Of a stretch of DNA of 64,000 bases, positions 36,301 through 43,312 are shown piece by piece. Made by a program: the position numbers and the translations under genes. Origin of the DNA: Herminiimonas fonticola (lineage in GTDB: Bacteria > Pseudomonadota > Gammaproteobacteria > Burkholderiales > Burkholderiaceae_D). The stretch is from positions 124,001 to 188,000 of the forward strand of contig NZ_PTLZ01000003.1 of assembly GCF_003293745.1 (NCBI RefSeq). Reading direction: 5' to 3'. Under the pieces are notes generated by a model, which saw only the letters and a program-made list of their open reading frames with translations, was not told where the DNA came from and ran no database searches. Each line of letters begins with the position of its first letter. Within the stretch, counting starts at the first letter, position 1.

Positions 36301-39092
36301 AATTATTGCGTGCGCAAGAGTATTGGCGCATGAAACAGTTGCCGGTCGATCTCGTCATCCTGAATGAAAAAGGTGCGTCCTACGCGCAAGAGTTGCAGAT
36401 CTCGATGGAAAGCATGGTGCGTGCTGCGCAAGCATTCTCGGCACAGCAGGAGCAGGCCGAACGTGGTGGCGCCTACATCGTGCGCGCCGATTTGATTAGC
36501 GATGATGAGCGCACCTTGCTGCTGGCAGCCGCTCGCGTAGTGCTGGAAGGTGGCCAGGGCAGTCTTGCTGAACAGATGCAACCGCGTCCCGATAGTGATG
36601 TCGATGCGCCTTTTTCGTGGCTGGAACCTGATGTGCGTGCACCGCAAGGTGCGCCTGCCGGACCGGTACCGCAACTAGCTTTGTTTAACGGTCTGGGTGG
36701 TTTCGATCCGAGCGGTCGAGAATATGTGATCGTACTGGGTCAGGATCAGGAAACGCCGGCACCGTGGATTAATGTCATCGCCAATCCCGTTTTCGGCTTT
36801 ACCGTTTCCGAACGTGGTGCCGGTTATACGTGGAGTTTGAATAGTCGCGAAAATAAATTGACGCCATGGTCTAACGATCCGGTGTCCGACCCATCCGGCG
36901 AGGCCTTTTATATACGTGATGAAGACAATGGCGCTCTGTGGAGTCCGACCATGTCGCCGATACGCGTACCGAACGCGACGTACACGACACGGCACGGGCA
37001 GGGCTATAGCCGCTTCGAATTGACCTGCAGTGGCATCACCAGCGAGTTGCTGCAGTTTGTCAGTTGGGACGATCCGGTCAAGATTTGCCGCTTGCGCTTG
37101 AAAAACGTTTCGCGCAACCCGCGTCGCTTGTCGTTGACGTCGTATGTGGAATGGGTACTGGGCGCAGCGCGTACCAATAACGCCCCTTTCATCGTGACGG
37201 AACGCGATGCAGAAAGCGGCGCGATCTTTGCGCACAACTCATGGAATATAGAGTTCGGCCAGCGTGTTGCATTCGTCGATCTGTGCGGCAGTCAAACCGC
37301 GTGGACCGGCGACCGCAAGGAATTCATAGGCCGTAACGGCAATATGCAAAAACCGGCAGGCCTGATAGCTGGCCATGGTTTGTCGAATCGCGTCGGTGCC
37401 AGTTTCGATCCATGCAGCGCATTGCAAACTCTGTTTGAAATTGCACCCGGTGAGGAAACCGACATCGTGTTCCTGATGGGGCAGGCCGATACGGCGGAAG
37501 CTGCGCGCGAATTGGTACGGCGTTATCGCGCCGCCGATATCGATGAAGTATTCGTGATCAGCCAGCGCAACTGGAGCGAGATCCTGCACACGGTACAGGT
37601 GGAAACACCGGATCGCTCCATGGATTATCTGCTCAACGGCTGGCTGTTATATCAAACCTTGAGTTGCCGCTTCTGGGCGCGTACCGCGTTTTATCAGGCG
37701 GGCGGCGCTTACGGTTTTCGCGATCAGTTGCAGGATACGCAGGCCTTGGCGCTGGTTGCGCCGAAGCTCGCACGCGATCAGATCTTGCGTGCATCGTCGC
37801 GTCAATTTCCGGAAGGCGATGTTCAACATTGGTGGCATCCGCCTAGCGGACGCGGTGTGCGTACGCATATTTCCGATGACTTGATCTGGCTGCCATATTG
37901 CGCGGCACATTATGCCGATGTGACCGGCGACAGGCAGATTTACGATGAGCTGATTCCTTTCCTCGAAGGCGATTTGCTGCCGCTGGAGAAAGAAGATAAT
38001 TACTTCGAAGCGAAAATCTCTGACGAAAAAGCCAGCGTCTACGAGCATTGCGCACGTGCGCTGGATCACAGCCTGCGCGTAGGTCCGCATGGTTTGCCCT
38101 TGATGGGTGGCGGCGACTGGAACGATGGCATGAATCGCGTCGGCCACGAAGGCAAGGGCGAAAGCGTCTGGCTCGCGTGGTTCCTTTACGCGACCTTGCT
38201 GCGCTTTGCGCCGGTGGCAGAAGCACGCGGCGATCAGGTTCGCGTCACGCGCTGGTTGCAGCATGCCGAGAAACTGAAAGCCGCAACCGAGAAACATGCA
38301 TGGGATGGCGCATGGTATCGCCGCGCGTATTTCGACGATGGCACACCCCTGGGTTCAGCCAGTAATGCGGAATGTCGTATCGATTCGATTGCACAAAGCT
38401 GGTCTGTGATTTCCGGTGCTGGCGAAACCGGCCGATCACAACGCGCAATGGAAGCTGTCGATCAATATCTGATTCGTCCGGGCGATGATTTGATCCTGCT
38501 GTTCACGCCACCATTCGACAAGACAACGCTTGATCCGGGTTATATCAAAGGTTATTTGCCCGGCGTACGTGAAAATGGCGGACAGTACACGCATGCGGCG
38601 GTGTGGTGCCTGATTGCGTATTCAATGATGGGCAAGGGTGGTCAGGCGCACGATCTGTTCAAGATGATCAATCCGGCCAATCGCACCAGTACACGCACCG
38701 GCATGGCCGCATACAAGGTGGAGCCGTATGCAGTCGCTGCCGATATCTATGCCGAGTCGCCGCATGTACGACGCGGTGGCTGGACCTGGTACACCGGTGC
38801 GGCCGGCTGGTTATATCGCGCTGGTGTCGAGTTCATACTCGGCTTGCAAGTCAGGGCAGACAAACTTAGTCTCGATCCATGTTTCCCACCTGAATGGCGT
38901 AACGCCAAATTGCATTATCGCTTTGGTGACTCGATGTACAACATCAATATCGTCAATCAGGATGGCGTCAGCAAAGGCGTTATACGTGTTGAGCTGGATG
39001 GTGTGGCGGTGGCCGACAAAGTCGTTGCCATGCTCGACGATGGCGTAACGCATACAGTGACGGTCGTGATGGGAGTCGACAAGCTGACGTAA
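30300..39092 (+). CDS. Cyclic beta-1,2-glucan synthase (NdvB/Cgs-like, GT84-GH94)
   Basis: A giant inner-membrane enzyme of about 2930 aa (Cgs/NdvB about 2830-2870). It polymerises UDP-glucose into cyclic beta-1,2-glucan, a periplasmic osmoregulatory and virulence glucan. The layout is an N-terminal region; TM helices near 430-485; a GT2-like domain (VITLDADTRMP, QHRWTRGDWQ); TM helices about 830-1010; then two GH94-like phosphorylase modules. The C-terminal one has the catalytic Asp region GGGDWNDGMNRVGHEGKGESVW. The start is uncertain: TTG 30300 follows GGGGTGG, and GTG 30288 or TTG 30270 are in frame. The NdvA-type exporter gene is not in the window. Confidence 0.93.
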   Translation: MAINTLRQKILQYFPFLSVSGNDEDFSDELPRVEIFSAEKLEFHAANLAATQKIGPAPYRMSISAIARDDGHALVAAHAAIERAASERRAITPAGEWLLDNLHVVQENVSGVVESMSRRVYKSLPKLRNGEYAGMPRIYGLCWEFAAHTDNHFDTDLFLRFVRAYQSVQALKIAELWALPVVMRAVLLVHLRRVAIRVVRAQAARQAADDFANDLIAIAQKTPEKEQPPIVLPAGHLRQPFVVQLVQRLRYQQPGFTPLLDALAARLADQNLTIDDLVLREHTTQVASNQSIRNIITSMRGIAAFDWRAFFESVSLVEKKLQTLPTYAVLDFLTRDRYRKIIQQIALNARYSEQQIADALVRKIEFHRSQMQHDDIVADERALDPGHYLLAGGRNDLEAELGYQPHLSQKLRRHYIAHASLYYPLTIIIGAFVFLAFPLWSTRDNAVPHIALALLIAAGFFPAADIAITVINKILMRLFWPRHLPRLELVDISESLRTFVAMPVMLTSTEGIEEEVRQLEAHYLANPDGDVYFTLLSDWADAPHEHMPQDLYLLEKARTDIAELNARYGPSVSGQTRFYILHRKRLWNAAEGHWMGWERKRGKLHEFNRLLRDAHDTSFLLDDIPVPHNVRYVITLDADTRMPIGALRALVGVAAHPLNQPRHDPETGRVIEGYGILQPRITPTLPVKQERTLYRRFFSARGGIDPYGGAVADVYQDVFGWGSYSGKGLYDVDAFEHALAGKVPENTMLSHDLFEGAVARVALVNDVELFEDFPSHVEEAAARQHRWTRGDWQLLPWLLHRDRASISTIDRLKIVDNMRRSLMAPAILVVLVTAFCLESSPSWPWLVLGMVGLAVPSVFQFISDLLPHRDDLSFKAHWRRGMAVLPDTIAVVFISLAVLVQHAWLMLDAIFRTLVRLMFTRRKLLQWVTSAQVRKSKQYSLANFVWRGRMGVLLSVAIVGIVYLANPVSWTMVLPLCLLWALSPVIARWISLPPVEKNVELLESDEATELRLIARRTWRFFTTFVGAEDHYLPPDNFQETPHPVIAHRTSPTNFGLYLLAVATARDFGWLGLGDMMQRLEETMDTLHKLPRYHGHFFNWYETKRLEVLLPRYISTVDSGNLAGHLFVLAQACKDAREQTILQPGMAAGMRDTVLLLRFAIAGISRELRTHTVSIMELRKNAEQFSDLLPENGNGLSTYEVWKKLVERAENMVDLAQAFSAEIQSADNEVLAWAKELRDAVRTHCADFVAVVPWAHLEAQDREQKQNGELWQLINAQITTDIVLEDLPERYASVRIEVARLFSSQNRLDPDVMSQDLFDELDAILNQATLFSSKWLWRLETLENGARQMATEMNFRFLMSPERKLFSIGYNADEGRLDDSYYDLLASEARLASMVTIAERQVPPSHWFRLGRRMLPGPDCPVLASWSGSMFEYLMPSLVMSSPRGSMLDQTCRCIVERQIEYGKERKVPWGVSESAMNVRDHAFTYQYSAFGVPGLGLKRGLEKEIVISPYATGLAAMYMPKSALANFRRLTDMGALGRYGFYEALDFTPGRRAENQTMAMVYAYMAHHQGMLLVSLGNVINKNVMRHRFHREPIIRSAELLLHESQPRWIQPASLALRDELEFLTVVEPESGVVRHFESAMTTTPETQLLSNGHYAVMLTAAGSGYSLWNKLGVTRWREDATRDQWGSYLYLRDSDSGTFWSACYQPTAVEPDSYQVKFSEDRARISRVDGSISSMLEVIVSPEDDAELRRLTLTNNGLRARTIDVTSYMEVLLAPVAADVAHPAFSNLFVETEYLHEVRGLLASRRPRKDGETRLWAAHVVAHGEGSSAIGIEYETDRARFIGRGQGVNNPRSIGDGRPLSNTVGAVLDPIFSLRVRVRIEPGETSHLVFTTMAAKSREEIISLADKYHDGSTFARISALVWTHAQVQLHYLRIEHYEAELFQHLASRILFSDAASRAGWRVIRSMSLSHAGLWGQGISGDRPILLLRMAKQEDLRLVSQLLRAQEYWRMKQLPVDLVILNEKGASYAQELQISMESMVRAAQAFSAQQEQAERGGAYIVRADLISDDERTLLLAAARVVLEGGQGSLAEQMQPRPDSDVDAPFSWLEPDVRAPQGAPAGPVPQLALFNGLGGFDPSGREYVIVLGQDQETPAPWINVIANPVFGFTVSERGAGYTWSLNSRENKLTPWSNDPVSDPSGEAFYIRDEDNGALWSPTMSPIRVPNATYTTRHGQGYSRFELTCSGITSELLQFVSWDDPVKICRLRLKNVSRNPRRLSLTSYVEWVLGAARTNNAPFIVTERDAESGAIFAHNSWNIEFGQRVAFVDLCGSQTAWTGDRKEFIGRNGNMQKPAGLIAGHGLSNRVGASFDPCSALQTLFEIAPGEETDIVFLMGQADTAEAARELVRRYRAADIDEVFVISQRNWSEILHTVQVETPDRSMDYLLNGWLLYQTLSCRFWARTAFYQAGGAYGFRDQLQDTQALALVAPKLARDQILRASSRQFPEGDVQHWWHPPSGRGVRTHISDDLIWLPYCAAHYADVTGDRQIYDELIPFLEGDLLPLEKEDNYFEAKISDEKASVYEHCARALDHSLRVGPHGLPLMGGGDWNDGMNRVGHEGKGESVWLAWFLYATLLRFAPVAEARGDQVRVTRWLQHAEKLKAATEKHAWDGAWYRRAYFDDGTPLGSASNAECRIDSIAQSWSVISGAGETGRSQRAMEAVDQYLIRPGDDLILLFTPPFDKTTLDPGYIKGYLPGVRENGGQYTHAAVWCLIAYSMMGKGGQAHDLFKMINPANRTSTRTGMAAYKVEPYAVAADIYAESPHVRRGGWTWYTGAAGWLYRAGVEFILGLQVRADKLSLDPCFPPEWRNAKLHYRFGDSMYNINIVNQDGVSKGVIRVELDGVAVADKVVAMLDDGVTHTVTVVMGVDKLT

Positions 39093-39340
39093 TGAGATGA
39101 CGTAACTTCGCTGTCTGCACTGCAGTCCTGGATACCGGTTGCGGCGTTTTCGTCGATTGCCAGTTTTTGTACACTTTTATTTAATAAATACTTAACCCGG
39201 AAAATTTCCCAACAAGGGAATAGCTAGGTAAAAGCTCCATACATCTCCCCTTTGCTTTGTTGTGACGCTCACCATAATGATGCTTCACGTACCTGTTCCT
39301 GCCGGAGCCGTACGCAAACGACAAACACGAGGATGACACC

Positions 39341-40261
39341 ATGCTGACTGAACGCGAACTTGAAAGCTCCTATCTGGGCCAATTCATCCCTGTGCATTAC
39401 CACCACAATATGTTGATGGACCAGAATCGGATGTCGGGCTTCAAGGCAGCGATCAATCATCTGGTTGCGCCTGGCGCCAAGGTACTAGAGTTGGGTGGCG
39501 GCACCGGCGTGTTGTCATGGTTCGCAGCAGCCAAGGCGGAAAAAGTCTGGTGTGTTGAATACAACCCGGATCTGGTTAGAGAAGCGCGCAATTTCTTGTC
39601 GAAGAATGTCAACGGACACAAGGTCGAAGTGGTCGAGGGCGATGCCTTTGACTATCTGCCGCCAGAACCTGTCGATGTCGTCATCTGCGAAATGATCCAC
39701 GTCGCGATGGTGCGCGAGAAACAGGTGCAAGTCATCGAAGCATTCAAGCAGCGCTATCTGGAAAAATTCGGTGGGCCTTTGCCGATCTTCATTCCGGAAG
39801 CGATGATCATGGCGGTGCAGCCTTTGCAGCAGGATTACAGTTTTGAAGGCTATAACGCACCTATCGTGCAATTTCGTGAAGCGACCTTTGAACAAGCAGG
39901 CAGCATCGATCTCGCTACGCCAGCTGTGTATTCCTTGCTGGACTTTACACAGCCTGTTGGTACCGCTATCGCATGGCAGGGTTCGTTTGTGATCGAACGC
40001 GATGGTATCGTCAATTCCCTGCGTTTCGTGACCAAGAATATTCTAGCTGTCGTGATGGAAAAAAACACCACCATCGATTGGCTGAATCACTACATGACAC
40101 TACCTTTGGCCGATCCGATAGCTGTCAAGGCTGGCGACCAGTTATGCGTCAGTTTTGCGTATCGTGCCGGTGGTTCCATTCAATCGTTGCAAGCCTCGAT
40201 ACGTGCGGGTGATGCATCGATCTTTGCAGTTGAAGAACAATCGGAAAGCGTTGCAGCCTGA
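39341..40261 (+). CDS. PRMT-like SAM-dependent methyltransferase
   Basis: A 306-aa class I methyltransferase. The SAM loop VLELGGGTGVLSWFAA (about residues 48-63), WCVEYNPDLV (acidic ribose-binding residue) and the segment CEMIHVAMVREKQ, where protein arginine methyltransferases carry their double-E loop, are visible. The C-terminal half is a beta-rich barrel-like region (about 165-300) resembling the PRMT substrate barrel. GAGGATGA precedes ATG 39341. It stands alone, followed by a terminator. Bacterial relatives of PRMTs are rare and their substrates mostly unknown; arginine methylation is an inference. Confidence 0.75.
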   Translation: MLTERELESSYLGQFIPVHYHHNMLMDQNRMSGFKAAINHLVAPGAKVLELGGGTGVLSWFAAAKAEKVWCVEYNPDLVREARNFLSKNVNGHKVEVVEGDAFDYLPPEPVDVVICEMIHVAMVREKQVQVIEAFKQRYLEKFGGPLPIFIPEAMIMAVQPLQQDYSFEGYNAPIVQFREATFEQAGSIDLATPAVYSLLDFTQPVGTAIAWQGSFVIERDGIVNSLRFVTKNILAVVMEKNTTIDWLNHYMTLPLADPIAVKAGDQLCVSFAYRAGGSIQSLQASIRAGDASIFAVEEQSESVAA

Positions 40262-40284
40262 TTCCTGATCACAGCAGCTGAATA

Positions 40285-40316
40285 AAAAATGGCGAGCTCT
40301 CAGGCTCGCCATTTTT
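40285..40316. terminator. Terminator between PRMT-like gene and DUF2970 gene
   Basis: AAAAATGGCGAGC (40285-40297) pairs with GCTCGCCATTTTT (40304-40316) around TCTCAG. A and T runs on both sides make it bidirectional between two converging genes. Confidence 0.92.
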
Positions 40317-40333
40317 AATTTTGGTAAATGAAC

Positions 40334-40549
40334 TTACTTCACAACTAGCGAAACCACCATCAGCAAAACAGCGATGAAAATCGCTACGCCTAACAGCGCG
40401 GCAATGATGACGTAGACAGGATTAAGTCCGGTTACATCTTTTTCATAATCGGAGCGGCGACGCAGACCGATGAAAGACCAGAACACAGCACCCAGCGTAG
40501 CCAGAAAAGATGTCTTTTCAGTTTCTTTCTTGATCGGCTCTGTCATCAT
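40334..40549 (-). CDS. DUF2970 family small membrane protein
   Basis: A 71-aa protein with one C-terminal transmembrane helix (about 46-69) after the family signature FLATLGAVFWSFIGLRRRSDYEKD. DUF2970 is a proteobacterial family of unknown function, often near respiratory or cytochrome genes, though not here. AAGGAA precedes ATG 40549; a second ATG follows at once. It is likely expressed alone, as hisC (40713) ends upstream on the same strand with 160 bases between. Confidence 0.8.
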   Translation of the reverse strand: MMTEPIKKETEKTSFLATLGAVFWSFIGLRRRSDYEKDVTGLNPVYVIIAALLGVAIFIAVLLMVVSLVVK

Positions 40550-40712
40550 TTTTCCTTGAACATTTGATCAGCACTTCGTCATCTGCGCCACATCACGACC
40601 ATCATTCGTGAGCGAAACTTTCCTGATTAACAGAATACAGACCGCCGCTTGCTGTTGAAAGCATCAGATGCGTTTGTATTCTCCGTATCAGATGCCGGTC
40701 CAGCCAGCTCTC

Positions 40713-41780
40713 TTAATGTTTCGACGTCAATAATGTCAGTGTCTGGATCAACATCTTGCATTCATCCGGATTGCCGATGCTAATGCGTAAATACTGATTC
40801 ACACGCGGATGCTTGAAGTGGCGCACGATGATTGCACGTTCACGCAAACCGGCCGCCAATTGCTCTGCACTATACGATTCGTGGCGCGCAAAGATGAAGT
40901 TGGCGGTCGAAGGTAATACCGAGAAACCAAGCTTTTGCAGCGCGGCGGTCATCTGTTCGCGGCTGTCGATAATCGCTGCATTGGTTTTCTGGAAATAAGC
41001 TTCATCTCCGTAGCTGGCGACTGCGCCGGCCAGCGCCAATCTATCCATAGGATAGGAGTTGAAACTGTTCTTCACACGTTCCAGCGCTTCTATCAATTTC
41101 GCATGACCCATCGCAAAACCGATACGCAAGCCAGCCAGCGAGCGCGATTTCGAGAAGGTGCGTATCACCAGCAAGTTCGGATACTTGTGTATCAATGGAA
41201 TCGCTGTTTCGCCGCCGAAATCGACATAGGCTTCATCGACTACGACGACTGCATGCGGCTGTTTGATCAGCAAGGCTTCAATCGCCGCCAGGGGCAAGGC
41301 AACGCCGGTAGGCGCGTTGGGATTCGGGAAAATAATGCCGCCGCATGCGCGATTATCGTAATCAGCGGTGTCGATTTCCATAGTGCCGCTCAATGGCACT
41401 TCGACGTAATCGATGCCGAACAGCTTGCAATAGACAGGATAAAAACTGTAAGTGATATCCGGGAACAGCAAAGGCTCGGAATGCTTGAGCAGGGACATGA
41501 AGGCAAACGCCAACACTTCGTCCGAACCGTTACCGACAAAGATTTCATTCGCTTGCACGTCGTGATAGGCGGCCAGCGTCTTTTTCAGTTCGGATGAGTC
41601 AGGGTCGGGATACAGGCGCAGCGAATCTGCGGTGACTGCATGCATCGCTGCCGTTACGGCTGGCGACGGCGGATAAGGGTTTTCATTGGTGTTCAGCTTG
41701 ATCAAGCCTGGCAATTTCGGTTGCTCACCCGGTACATATGGCGTGAGTGTTTGCACAATGGGGCTCCAGAACTGGCTCAT
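40713..41780 (-). CDS. hisC: Histidinol-phosphate aminotransferase (HisC)
   Basis: PLP-dependent fold-type I aminotransferase of histidine biosynthesis, converting imidazole-acetol phosphate to histidinol phosphate, 355 aa. The features are [12 protein letters not shown] (substrate/PLP N-terminus), VGNGSDEVL (phosphate cup), [16 protein letters not shown] and the PLP-Lys motif [15 protein letters not shown] (Lys about 216). AAAGGAAA precedes ATG 41780. It is outside a his operon: neighbours are DUF2970 and a divergent rsuA-type gene, so it may be a second copy (HisC2) or a related aromatic aminotransferase. Confidence 0.93.
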   Translation of the reverse strand: MSQFWSPIVQTLTPYVPGEQPKLPGLIKLNTNENPYPPSPAVTAAMHAVTADSLRLYPDPDSSELKKTLAAYHDVQANEIFVGNGSDEVLAFAFMSLLKHSEPLLFPDITYSFYPVYCKLFGIDYVEVPLSGTMEIDTADYDNRACGGIIFPNPNAPTGVALPLAAIEALLIKQPHAVVVVDEAYVDFGGETAIPLIHKYPNLLVIRTFSKSRSLAGLRIGFAMGHAKLIEALERVKNSFNSYPMDRLALAGAVASYGDEAYFQKTNAAIIDSREQMTAALQKLGFSVLPSTANFIFARHESYSAEQLAAGLRERAIIVRHFKHPRVNQYLRISIGNPDECKMLIQTLTLLTSKH

Positions 41781-41980
41781 GACTGCTTTCCTTTTTGATT
41801 GATACCGTCATTTTATCGTGTGCGCTGGCTAAAAAGAAAATCGCGGCGCTTGAAATGAGATTTAGTCTCGCAGAGGTATATGCTGATTTTCGTACGAGCG
41901 ATGACTGGATGACATCAAACTGCAGAGGTTTTTCTCCTATGACGGCTGATAAATTCGCGTCGTTCTGGTACAGTGCCGCC

Positions 41981-42715
41981 ATGAGTAAATTGACCTTAGA
42001 CCGCATCCTGCAATCACAGGGATTCGGCACCAGAAAATATTGTCGCGGCCTGGTTGAGGACGGCGAAGTCAGCATCAATGGCGAAGTTGTCGACAGCATC
42101 AAGACGGCTTTCGATACGACGGATCTCGAGTTCACGATCTTCGATGAAGTGTGGCGCTATCGCGAACACGTCTACATTGTGTTGAACAAACCTGCGAATT
42201 TCGAATGTTCACGCAAGCCCAGCCATCATCCTGGCGTATTGACCTTGCTGCCTGAGCAATTCACCTGGCGCGACCTGCAACCTGTGGGACGGCTCGATCA
42301 CGACACGACAGGCATGCTGTTGATGTCAGATGACGGTCCGTTTATTCATGCGCAATCTTCACCGAAACGGCATATTCCTAAAGTGTATGTCGCGACCACG
42401 CATGATCCCGTGACGCCTGAGTTGATTTCGCAATTGCTGGGTGGCGTGCAGTTGCACGATGAGCCGGCACCGTTAGCAGCGCAGACTTGCCGGATGCTGG
42501 GTGAGCATCAGATCGAGATCGTGCTGGAGCAGGGTAAATACCATCAGGTCAAACGGATGTTGGCGGCGGCGGGTAATCATTGTTCGGCTTTGAGCCGGGT
42601 GGCGATTGGGGAGCTGACGCTGGAGTCGCTGGGGCTGGAAGAGGGGGAGTGGGCTTATCTGGATGCTGCGCAATTGGCTTTGTTGCGGGCGGTTGAGCCG
42701 GCTGCTGAAGGTTAA
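41981..42715 (+). CDS. 16S rRNA pseudouridine synthase, RsuA/RluB/E/F family
   Basis: An rRNA-modifying enzyme of about 244 aa. The N-terminal S4 RNA-binding domain (about 2-45; LTLDRILQSQGFGTRKYCRGLVEDG) is followed by the pseudouridine synthase domain with the catalytic Asp at 106 in GRLDHDTTGMLLMSDDG. KYHQVKRMLAAAGNH near the C-terminus is the RsuA-family signature. The acceptance of RsuA rather than RluE rests on the S4 domain and overall length, so the exact target uridine is uncertain. ATG 41981 is preferred; an in-frame reading back to 41795 has no ribosome site. Confidence 0.88.
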   Translation: MSKLTLDRILQSQGFGTRKYCRGLVEDGEVSINGEVVDSIKTAFDTTDLEFTIFDEVWRYREHVYIVLNKPANFECSRKPSHHPGVLTLLPEQFTWRDLQPVGRLDHDTTGMLLMSDDGPFIHAQSSPKRHIPKVYVATTHDPVTPELISQLLGGVQLHDEPAPLAAQTCRMLGEHQIEIVLEQGKYHQVKRMLAAAGNHCSALSRVAIGELTLESLGLEEGEWAYLDAAQLALLRAVEPAAEG

Positions 42716-42742
42716 TTCTTTTCTTTCTTCGTGGTGGCTCTG

Positions 42743-42909
42743 TTGCCGGGGGTAGCCCGGCGGCTACTCACTTTTCTTGCTTCGCCAAGAAAAGTAAGCA
42801 AAAGAAGGCGACCGCACAGCCGCTGCCCTTCGGGTTCCCGTTTGTGCAAATCAAAAAATGGGAAGCGAACGAAACTCGCTACGCTCAAACAACGTTCACT
42901 TCTTTATCC
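42743..42909. repeat. Left arm of long imperfect inverted repeat
   Basis: About 167 bases beginning GCCGGGGGTAGCCCGGCGG; they include CGACCGCACAGCCG and AACTCGCTACGCTCAAAC and end in CTTTATCC. They match the reverse complement of 43074-43246 in order, with small indels. The arm contains its own 10-bp hairpin (ACTTTTCTTG/CAAGAAAAGT, 42770-42795). Similar TAGCCCGG-type intergenic repeats are scattered in beta- and gamma-proteobacterial genomes. Several open frames through it are chance. Confidence 0.85.
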
Positions 42910-43073
42910 ATTTTCTGCTTCGCACAAACGGCAGCGTCACAGCGGATTCAGTTCACCAGCAAGTTCCAAAAACAATTCAAGAGCAGCAGCATCTCGCGCG
43001 GGGTTGGCATAGCTATCTGCGTGCTGTTGATCTTAATCGCATCTGACGTTGCCAAGGTAAGCGGTCGTCAGTC
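42910..43073. other. Spacer between the inverted repeat arms
   Basis: About 164 bases with no gene or repeat recognised. The 600-bp gap 42716-43312 between the pseudouridine synthase gene and the GGDEF-EAL gene consists of this spacer, the two arms and short flanks. Confidence 0.5.
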
Positions 43074-43246
43074 GGATAAAGAGCGCAAACCTGTTTGAGC
43101 GTAGCGAGTTTGTTTGTGCTCCCGACTGATGATCGTTTGACTTGGGTACCCGCGCAGCGGGCAACGGCTTCTGCGTCGCCTTTCTTTGCCTTCTTTCTTT
43201 GGCGAAGCAAAGAAAGAAGGTGGCCGCCGGGCCACCCCCGGCATCC
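43074..43246. repeat. Right arm of long imperfect inverted repeat
   Basis: Reverse complement shares GCCGGGGGTGGCCCGGCGG, TTGCTTCGCCAA, AACTCGCTACGCTCAAAC and TTTATCC with the left arm in the same order. It contains a hairpin of CTTCTTTCTTTG type around TTCGCC. The two arms could base-pair in RNA or as a cruciform. Confidence 0.85.
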
Positions 43247-43312
43247 CCACTCTCATCGAAGAGACGAGCGCATTAATTAGAATCACACGTCAAGCTTCAA
43301 CGTCAAAAAACC

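Noticed and set aside
42731-43012. Arg/Lys-rich frames inside the inverted repeat
   Set aside because: They follow the repeat sequence, occur on both strands and in several frames, and match the kind of spurious protein often annotated in such repeats.
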